Source: Paenibacillus xerothermodurans (lineage in GTDB: Bacteria; Bacillota; Bacilli; Paenibacillales; NBRC-103111). Taken from it: 64,000 bases of DNA. Position 1 is the first letter of the stretch. Each line of letters opens with the position of its first letter. The stretch is taken from the NCBI RefSeq assembly GCF_002220865.2, contig NZ_NHRJ02000001.1, forward strand, positions 310,001 through 374,000, in the 5' to 3' direction. Of the stretch, positions 57,782 to 64,000 are shown piece after piece. The position numbers were made by a program, and so were the translations under genes. The notes under the pieces were generated by a model. That model did not search any database and was not told where the DNA came from. It saw only the letters and a list, made by a program, of their open reading frames with translations.

Positions 57782-58257
57782 GCTTCACCACCCTGCGGTT
57801 CCAGCCGATATACGTTTTCCGCGAGATCGGTGTATAGAACCCCATTCAGATGATCCACTTCGTGCAAAATGCAGCGCGCCAGCAAATCCGTCCCTTCGAT
57901 AACGATCTCGTTGCCGTCCCGGTCCAGTCCTTTGACTTTCACACGTTGAGCCCGTTTCACGTCACCGTTCAAGCCCGGGATGCTTAAGCAGCCCTCAGGG
58001 CCGAGCTGCTCGCCCTCCTGTTCGATAACCTCAGGGTTGATCAGCTCGATTAAGCCATGCTCATCACCCACGTCCATCACAATGACCCGCTTCAATATAC
58101 CGATCTGCGGCGCCGCAAGCCCTACACCCTCGGCGTCATACATCGTATCCGCCATATCGTTAAGCAGCTTGTGGAGATTGGCATTGATTTTCGTAACAGG
58201 CTTGCTCACCTCGCGTAGCACGGGATCAGGATCTTTCACTATGATTCTAATTGCCAT
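57778..58257 (-). CDS. def: Peptide deformylase
   Basis: The 159-residue enzyme removes formyl from nascent proteins. [18 protein letters not shown] and HEVDHLNG supply the metal ligands and catalytic Glu. I start at ATG 58257; a TTG four codons upstream is too close to the ribosome binding site. Fmt and Def act in sequence, and the genes are coupled. Confidence 0.97.
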   Translation of the reverse strand: MAIRIIVKDPDPVLREVSKPVTKINANLHKLLNDMADTMYDAEGVGLAAPQIGILKRVIVMDVGDEHGLIELINPEVIEQEGEQLGPEGCLSIPGLNGDVKRAQRVKVKGLDRDGNEIVIEGTDLLARCILHEVDHLNGVLYTDLAENVYRLEPQGGEA

Positions 58258-58420
58258 GATCTGCAACAACCTTTCTGATGAGGGAAATGACTAGAAATGA
58301 AACGGTACTACGATAAAACCTTTATGACAAAGCACAATGTTCACTTATTTTTCCAATCAACTATATGCAAGTGACCGGTTGTCAAATCTAAGATAAGACC
58401 CATTATATGTTAAACGACAA

Positions 58421-61006
58421 TTACATCAGCATCTGTGGGTCAACATCCACGCTGATGGTTAACTTGTGCTGCCGCTCCACATCCTGTAACAATGTCAAAG
58501 CCTGCTGCACCAAACCCGAGATTGCAGTGTCTCCACGATATTTTATCATGCATTGAAACCGATATCTATCCTTGATTCGTGCAATGGGCGACGCTACCGG
58601 GCCGAGAATCTCTATTGGAATTGTTGGGACCTCGGCAGCGAGTTCCTTCAACCGCGCGGCCAATGCTTCCGCGGTGCGCATGAGTAAAGGGAGCTGCTCA
58701 TGCGACAACGTAAGCAAGATGAGCCGGTAGAACGGAGGGTACTCATGGAGCTGGCGTAATGTCATTTCTTTCTCCATGAAACCATGATAATCGTGCTTGC
58801 TCGCCGTTAGGATGCTATAGTGTTCCGGAGCGTACGTCTGAACATAAACTTCGCCCGGCAGATCATGACGGCCAGCGCGTCCCGCCACCTGTGTGAGCAG
58901 CTGGAATGTTCGCTCCGCTGCACGAAAATCCGGCAAATTAAGTACGGTATCCGCAGCAATAGCACCAACAAGTGTCACGTGAGGAAAATCCAAACCTTTA
59001 GCCACCATCTGCGTTCCCAGCAGCACATCGGCCTGACGGTTGCGGAACATGGTAAGCCACTTTTCATGGGCACCTTTCTCTCTCGTCGTATCCACATCCA
59101 TTCGGATCACGCGGATGCCTGGAAACAGTTTGTTGAGCTCCTCCTCTACGCGTTGTGTACCCGTGCCAAAATGGCGAATGTGCTCGCTGCTGCAGCTCGG
59201 ACAGGTGGTGAGCTGGCGTTCAGCGTATCCGCAATAATGGCAGCGAATTGCGTGCGAGCTCTGGTGATAAGTCAGTGAAATGTCGCAGTGCGGGCACTCC
59301 GCGACGTAACCGCACGTGCGGCACATGACGAAGGTGGAATAACCGCGCCGGTTTAACAGCAAAACCGTCTGTTCTTTCTTGTGTAACCGTTCTTCTATCG
59401 CTTTATACAAGGGACGGCTGAACATGGAACGGTTGCCGGTGCGCAGCTCCTCACGCATATCAACAATGTGCACCGGAGGCAGAGGCCGCCCTTCGACACG
59501 GGTCGGCATGGACAGCAGTTCGAATGGCACATTCAAGGAATCTATGCTGCTTCGCACTGCAGTGTCGGGAAGTCTTGCCGCGGCAGCTGTCTGTATATGA
59601 TTCATGTCGAATAATTGTTGAGTTGAGGCTTTGCCGCGCAATGTTCTCTTCATGCTCTCAAGGGACGGTGTCGCCGACCCTAACACGACAACCGACTGAT
59701 GCTGGCCTGCACGCGCGATGGCCACATCACGGGCATGATACTTGGGGCTCTCTTCTTGCTTATAAGAGGATTCATGCTCTTCATCAATGATAATCAGTCC
59801 AATGCGGGTAAAAGGGGCAAAAATCGCGGAACGTGCACCTATCACAACACTCACTTGCTTCAGCATGATTTTACGCCACTCATCATAACGTTCGCCGTGG
59901 GACAGACGGCTATGCAGGACCGCCACCTGGTCTCCGAAGCGGCCTTTGAACCGTTCAACCATTTGTGGTGTCAGCGAAATTTCCGGTACCAGCACAATAG
60001 CCTCTCTGCCCTCATCCAAGCAAGTCTGAATGGATTGCAGGTACACTTCCGTTTTGCCACTGCCCGTCACTCCATGAAGTAAAAACACCTGCCTCGTGTT
60101 CCCCGTAACGGCTTGCTCGATACGTGCGAACACCGCCTGCTGCGCAGGCATGAGCGGAAGCGGCTCGGTTCTGCGAAAAGTGCGCTCTGCGTAGGGGTCC
60201 CGGAACACCTCGACTTCCGCGATGGAGAGCCAACCTTTTTCCGCCAAGCTTTTCACAGTAGTCGCGCTTACTCCCACTTCATGCAGCAGCTCGGATAGCT
60301 TGATTGGTACAGGATGCTGCGCGAGATACGAGAGAACCTGCTTTTGCTTAGCGGCGCGCGCTGGCAGCTGCTCCGCCCATTCCCACAGCATGTCCGGCTG
60401 TTCAGGGGGAATGACTGTGAGCACCTTTTTGGCTGACATGCGGTCTTTGATCATTTGCACCTCATGAAGCATACCCTCGACTATCAATTGCTTGACAGCC
60501 CCGCCGGCTGCCGCAAATTTGTGCAGCAGAGCGCCGATCTCCACCGTACCTTTGCCACGCACATATTCAATGATTTCCAGCTGTTCCGGGAGCAGCATTT
60601 TATGCTGTCCATCGGCCTGCATTTCTATCTCCACACCCTCTGCGCCACCATCCGCGACCTTCACATGCCGCTCATACTTGGCCTTCAACGCTCCTGGAAT
60701 CATCGCTTGGAGAGCTGTCACCTCGTGGCAAACGTACGTTTGACTGATCCAGTGGGCTAGTTCTACCAAATCGGGGGTTAGAGGGGGGTACAAATCCATC
60801 ACCTCGGTAAGCGGCTTTACCTTCGACGGATCGTAGTCTACCTGTGTGTCAAGTTCGACAACAAAGCCCTGCAGCTTCCTTGGCCCAAACGGCACACCCA
60901 CCCGGCTGCCTACCGCTACCCAATCGCGCATAGGCTCAGGCACAAAATAATCAAAGGCGTGGTTGGTCTGCTTAGCAGGCACATCTACAATGACTTTCGC
61001 GTACAT
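58421..61006 (-). CDS. priA: Primosomal replication restart helicase PriA
   Basis: The 861-residue helicase loads the replisome at abandoned forks. The N-terminal DNA-binding domain (AKVIVDVPAKQTNHAFDYF) is followed by Walker A GVTGSGKTEV, the DEEH box and a zinc-binding module with eight Cys (CRTCGYVAECPHC, then CHYCG and CPSC). The ATG at 61006 overlaps the coaBC stop as TGATG. Confidence 0.97.
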   Translation of the reverse strand: MYAKVIVDVPAKQTNHAFDYFVPEPMRDWVAVGSRVGVPFGPRKLQGFVVELDTQVDYDPSKVKPLTEVMDLYPPLTPDLVELAHWISQTYVCHEVTALQAMIPGALKAKYERHVKVADGGAEGVEIEMQADGQHKMLLPEQLEIIEYVRGKGTVEIGALLHKFAAAGGAVKQLIVEGMLHEVQMIKDRMSAKKVLTVIPPEQPDMLWEWAEQLPARAAKQKQVLSYLAQHPVPIKLSELLHEVGVSATTVKSLAEKGWLSIAEVEVFRDPYAERTFRRTEPLPLMPAQQAVFARIEQAVTGNTRQVFLLHGVTGSGKTEVYLQSIQTCLDEGREAIVLVPEISLTPQMVERFKGRFGDQVAVLHSRLSHGERYDEWRKIMLKQVSVVIGARSAIFAPFTRIGLIIIDEEHESSYKQEESPKYHARDVAIARAGQHQSVVVLGSATPSLESMKRTLRGKASTQQLFDMNHIQTAAAARLPDTAVRSSIDSLNVPFELLSMPTRVEGRPLPPVHIVDMREELRTGNRSMFSRPLYKAIEERLHKKEQTVLLLNRRGYSTFVMCRTCGYVAECPHCDISLTYHQSSHAIRCHYCGYAERQLTTCPSCSSEHIRHFGTGTQRVEEELNKLFPGIRVIRMDVDTTREKGAHEKWLTMFRNRQADVLLGTQMVAKGLDFPHVTLVGAIAADTVLNLPDFRAAERTFQLLTQVAGRAGRHDLPGEVYVQTYAPEHYSILTASKHDYHGFMEKEMTLRQLHEYPPFYRLILLTLSHEQLPLLMRTAEALAARLKELAAEVPTIPIEILGPVASPIARIKDRYRFQCMIKYRGDTAISGLVQQALTLLQDVERQHKLTISVDVDPQMLM

Positions 61007-62217
61007 CAATTCGTCCCTTCTTTTGTCTGTATCCGTTCCGCAATCAGCGTCAGCAGCTGCCGTGCCACGCCATGTTTGCTCATGAGAGGGAGTGCCTCGA
61101 CCAGTCCCTGCCGATCGTAAAAGCGGACGAGATTCGTATCCGTTCCGAACCCCGCACCCTCTAGTGTCACATCATTGGCTACGAGAAGATCACAGTTTTT
61201 GCGCTGAAGCTTATCCATTGCATGCTCATCTATTCGTTCTGTCTCGGCAGCGAAGCCTACCACGTACTGCGTCGTCTTCATCCTGCCCACCGTCTGAAGA
61301 ATATCGGGATTTTTGACTAACCGGACATTGATTTCCTCATCGTTTTTCTTGATTTTCCGTACTGCTGTTTCAACCGGGCGGTAATCAGCGACGGCAGCCG
61401 CTTTAATTACAATGTCGGAGTCCGCCAAGCGCTCTATGACCGCATTCAGCATCTCCTGAGCGGATTGTACCCGTACGAGCTCGACGCCGCCAGGCGCAGG
61501 CACCGAAGTTTTGGCGGCGACCAATGTTACCTGTGCACCCATGCTCCTGGCGGTCTCAGCGATAGCGAAGCCCATCTTACCGGACGAATCGTTGGTCAGA
61601 TATCGCACAGGATCTATCCGTTCCACCGTGCCCCCGGCGGTGATAAGTACCTTTTTTCCGGCTAGTAATCTTTGATCTCGAAAAAAATGCCGAATTGCCT
61701 CCACAATTTGTTCGGGCTCTTCCATTCTGCCTTTACCTACATAGCCGCAGGCCAGCTGCCCTGTACCGGGCTCCGCAAAAAGCACACCTCTCTCGGCCAG
61801 CACTTGCATGTTGGCTTGTACTGCGGGATGTGCGTACATATGAACATTCATTGCTGGCGCAACAAGCACCGGAGCAGTTGTCGCCAGCAAAGTGGTGCTT
61901 AGCATGTCGTCGGCCAAGCCATGTGCTATCTTTGCGATGATGTTCGCCGTTGCCGGCGCTACCACGACAAGATCCGCGCGATCCGCTAGATCAATGTGCG
62001 ATACCACGGACGCGTCCTTCTCGTCGAATGTATCGACGATCACATCATGGCGGGAAAGGGTTTGGAGTGTCAGAGGTGCAATGAATCGCGTTGCAGATTC
62101 CGTCATGATGACATGCACTTGGGCTCCGGCCTGCACCAACTTACTGCACAGCGCAGCTGCCTTATAGGCGGCAATGCCGCCGCTGATCCCAAGAACCACC
62201 GTTTTATTCTCAAGCAT
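61006..62217 (-). CDS. coaBC: Bifunctional phosphopantothenoylcysteine decarboxylase/synthase
   Basis: The 403-residue protein makes 4'-phosphopantetheine in coenzyme A synthesis. The N-terminal FMN domain has GISGGIAAYKAA and APAMNVHMY; the C-terminal ligase domain starts near residue 185 with VLITAGGTVERIDPVRY. CoaD, the next pathway enzyme, is also in this window. A terminator stands 25 nt before it. Confidence 0.97.
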   Translation of the reverse strand: MLENKTVVLGISGGIAAYKAAALCSKLVQAGAQVHVIMTESATRFIAPLTLQTLSRHDVIVDTFDEKDASVVSHIDLADRADLVVVAPATANIIAKIAHGLADDMLSTTLLATTAPVLVAPAMNVHMYAHPAVQANMQVLAERGVLFAEPGTGQLACGYVGKGRMEEPEQIVEAIRHFFRDQRLLAGKKVLITAGGTVERIDPVRYLTNDSSGKMGFAIAETARSMGAQVTLVAAKTSVPAPGGVELVRVQSAQEMLNAVIERLADSDIVIKAAAVADYRPVETAVRKIKKNDEEINVRLVKNPDILQTVGRMKTTQYVVGFAAETERIDEHAMDKLQRKNCDLLVANDVTLEGAGFGTDTNLVRFYDRQGLVEALPLMSKHGVARQLLTLIAERIQTKEGTN

Positions 62218-62243
62218 TCACGTGTCGCCCCCATTCGCCTAAG

Positions 62244-62270
62244 AAAAAAATAACAACCCCGAGGGTTGTT
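62244..62270 (-). terminator. Terminator after rpoZ
   Basis: AACAACCC/GGGTTGTT with a TCG loop, then A and seven T on the minus strand, between rpoZ and coaBC. Confidence 0.88.
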
Positions 62271-62282
62271 GTTTTTGTTCGC

Positions 62283-62528
62283 TTACTTTTCCTTTTCCTT
62301 TTCCTGTGGCTCGTCGTTTTCTTTGGCATCCTTGTTCAGCTTCTCATAAGAGATGTGATCCTCAAAGATTTCTTCCAGAGCCAATCCCACATGTTTAGCC
62401 GACTGCTTATTGCGAACCTCTGTTTTTGCTCCGTCACGCAGTGATCTGGCGCGCTTGGATGCCGCTACGACCAAAGAGTACTTGCTGTCCACTTTATCTA
62501 AAAGCTTGTCAATAGAAGGGTATAACAT
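62283..62528 (-). CDS. rpoZ: RNA polymerase omega subunit
   Basis: The 81-residue protein begins MLYPSIDKLLDKVDSKYSLV, the omega signature, followed by AASKRARSLRDG and a Lys/Glu-rich tail. It helps assembly of RNA polymerase. It is 1 nt from the end of gmk. Confidence 0.96.
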   Translation of the reverse strand: MLYPSIDKLLDKVDSKYSLVVAASKRARSLRDGAKTEVRNKQSAKHVGLALEEIFEDHISYEKLNKDAKENDEPQEKEKEK

Positions 62529-62529
62529 T

Positions 62530-63150
62530 CTATTTCACCTCTGCCATCCAGTGTTTTATTTTGCTGACCACTCTTTCCTTGCGGCAATGCTCAGCTACGA
62601 TGATTGATTGGATACGTGAACAAGCCAATTCCACTCGATCGTTCACAATTGCATAGTCATAATACTCAATCAGGCTGATTTCATCTGCCGCGACCGTCAT
62701 ACGGCTGCGAATGGCCTCTTGAGAATCGGTGCCCCGTCCCACGATACGGCTTTTCAGTTCATCCATCGACGGCGGAAGCAGAAATATGAAAACAGCTTCA
62801 GGAAACGTTTGTTTCACCTTCATAGCACCCTGGACCTCAATTTCCAGAATGACGTCTTTTCCCGCGTTCAAAGTGTCCTCGACAAATTTGCGCGGTGTGC
62901 CGTAAAAATTACCGACATATTCAGCCCATTCCAACATTTCGTTCTGCTGAATCAATCGTTGAAACTGATCACGGCTCCTGAAGAAGTAGTTGACGCCTTC
63001 CTGCTCACCCTCACGCGGGGCACGTGTAGTGGCGGAAACAGAATAGACCAGATCCGGCGCGTACCGTCGCAGCGCCTTGCATACCGTCCCTTTGCCGACG
63101 CCCGAAGGCCCCGACAGCACGATCAGAATCCCTCTTTCTTTATTCGTCAT
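62530..63150 (-). CDS. gmk: Guanylate kinase
   Basis: The enzyme phosphorylates GMP to [14 protein letters not shown] is the P-loop; [19 protein letters not shown] binds GMP and [10 protein letters not shown] follows. I use ATG 63150, 8 nt after AAGGA; the in-frame ATG two codons earlier sits only 2 nt after it. The start overlaps remA by 11 nt. Confidence 0.97.
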   Translation of the reverse strand: MTNKERGILIVLSGPSGVGKGTVCKALRRYAPDLVYSVSATTRAPREGEQEGVNYFFRSRDQFQRLIQQNEMLEWAEYVGNFYGTPRKFVEDTLNAGKDVILEIEVQGAMKVKQTFPEAVFIFLLPPSMDELKSRIVGRGTDSQEAIRSRMTVAADEISLIEYYDYAIVNDRVELACSRIQSIIVAEHCRKERVVSKIKHWMAEVK

Positions 63151-63400
63151 GATCATCGTCCTTGTTGGAGAGTCGATGCGCCACCGTTTCGGGCTGCACC
63201 GCAGACAAGATCACATGATCGCTGTCTGTAATAATGACGGCCCGAGTCCGGCGTCCGTAGGTCGCGTCTATCAGCATGTGGCGATCACGTGCTTCTTGAA
63301 TGATTCTTTTGATCGGCGCCGATTCCGGACTTACGATAGAAATAATCCGATTTGCGGATACGATGTTGCCGAAACCGATATTGATAAGTTTGATTGCCAC
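63140..63400 (-). CDS. remA: RemA/DUF370 extracellular matrix regulator
   Basis: The 86-residue protein reads [20 protein letters not shown] near its start, followed by [12 protein letters not shown], both family hallmarks. RemA is a DNA-binding activator of biofilm matrix genes in B. subtilis. Start is GTG 63400 behind TAGGAGGAAA. The yicC-remA-gmk-rpoZ order is conserved. Confidence 0.95.
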   Translation of the reverse strand: MAIKLINIGFGNIVSANRIISIVSPESAPIKRIIQEARDRHMLIDATYGRRTRAVIITDSDHVILSAVQPETVAHRLSNKDDDHDE

Positions 63401-63497
63401 CTGGTTTCCTCCTACAAGCTTCGCTTCAGCCGATGCCGGCTATGAGCATTAAACTTAAGCTTAGCTTTGCTTTAACAAAACTGCTCGTAAAGATCAA

Positions 63498-64000
63498 CTA
63501 TTCTATATTTTGTATCTGCTCTCGCATCTTTTCCAATTCGGCCTTCATTTCCACGACCAGCGCAGTAAGCGCCGCATGGTTCGCCTTGGCCCCGATCGTA
63601 TTGACTTCCCGGTTCATCTCCTGAACAAGAAAATCGAGCTTCCTGCCTACGGGTTCAGAAGATGTTAGGAGCTGCCGACATTGCTCAAAATGACTGTGCA
63701 GGCGTGTAATCTCTTCATCCACGTTCGCCCGGTCAGCAAACAATGCAACCTCCATGGCAAGCCGAGATTCATCGACCACCGGCTGCTGAAGTAATTCTTC
63801 AATGCGAGCATGCAGCTTCGCCGCGCATTCCTCTACCACTTGCGGCGCCAGCTGCGCAACCCTTTGAACCAAGTCTTCGACAGCGTCGATCCTCTGAAGC
63901 GTATCTCTGTGCAAGTGGGCGCCCTCTGCTTCACGCATATGCAGAAGTTGTCTCACCGCGTCTTCGGCGCAGCTGGCTAGTTCGTGCCGGAACTGATCCT
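63498..64000 (-). CDS. yicC: YicC/YloC-family endoribonuclease (5' partial)
   Basis: The C-terminal 167 codons are in the window; the frame stays open to the edge. RQLLHMREAEGAHLHRD and the coiled-coil C-terminus with DFLVQEMNREVNTIGAKAN are typical of the YicC/YloC family (DUF1732 end), an RNase group. The N-terminal part lies beyond position 64000. Confidence 0.93.
   Translation of the reverse strand, partial: DQFRHELASCAEDAVRQLLHMREAEGAHLHRDTLQRIDAVEDLVQRVAQLAPQVVEECAAKLHARIEELLQQPVVDESRLAMEVALFADRANVDEEITRLHSHFEQCRQLLTSSEPVGRKLDFLVQEMNREVNTIGAKANHAALTALVVEMKAELEKMREQIQNIE

Overview
The window is a chromosomal segment of an endospore-forming Bacillota, most likely Paenibacillaceae. Evidence: a 27-codon spoVM, spoVIF, ylbJ and remA-type genes; strong GGAGG ribosome binding sites with many TTG/GTG starts; and a gene order that follows the Bacillus subtilis gmk-priA-fmt-prkC-rpe-spoVM-rpmB-recG-fapR-smc-ffh-rplS-rnhB region in long blocks. 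Assignment to the genus is by inference from gene content and order; no database was searched.

Almost everything is on the minus strand, so the window reads from high to low coordinates. Block A (64.0-58.4 kb): yicC (partial), remA, gmk, rpoZ, coaBC, priA. Block B (58.3-48.9 kb): def, fmt, rsmB, rlmN, prpC, prkC, rsgA, rpe, a small membrane protein and spoVM, covering translation initiation, RNA modification, Ser/Thr phosphorylation signalling and sporulation. Block C (48.8-42.8 kb): rpmB on the plus strand, then yloU, fakA, degV/fakB-like, recG and spoVIF. Block D (42.6-29.4 kb) is the accessory part: a Tat-exported beta-helix protein, a five-gene nickel/opine-metallophore/peptide ABC importer, a four-gene cluster centred on a glutathionylspermidine-synthase-like ATP-grasp enzyme with a DUF350 membrane protein, a DUF2536 protein, a large S-layer-homology protein and a nitroreductase.

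Block E (29.1-23.3 kb): rsmD-coaD, ylbJ, ylbL, tmcAL (ylbM), yceD-rpmF. Block F (23.2-16.3 kb): the fatty-acid operon fapR-plsX-fabH-fabD-fabG-acpP-fabF-rnc, with a candidate FapR operator in front. Block G (16.2-1.3 kb): smc-ftsY, a 0.65 kb non-coding stretch with a duplicated 127-bp unit, then ylxM-ffh-rpsP-khpA-rimM-trmD-rplS-lepB-rbgA-rnhB-ylqG-ylqH-yraN. The plus-strand 3' part of comM closes the window.

Several genes form functional sets: FakA with a DegV-type fatty-acid carrier; FapR with its PlsX/Fab regulon; PrkC kinase with PrpC phosphatase; Ffh, FtsY and YlxM of the signal recognition pathway; Def/Fmt of formyl-methionine handling; and RbgA, RsgA, RimM and KhpA around the ribosome. 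The least explained parts are the DUF350/ATP-grasp cluster, the orphan FliK-like plus FlhB-C-like pair, the duplicated unit between ftsY and ylxM, and a multi-hairpin element upstream of rsmD. I saw no tRNA, rRNA, CRISPR array, integrase or intact insertion sequence.
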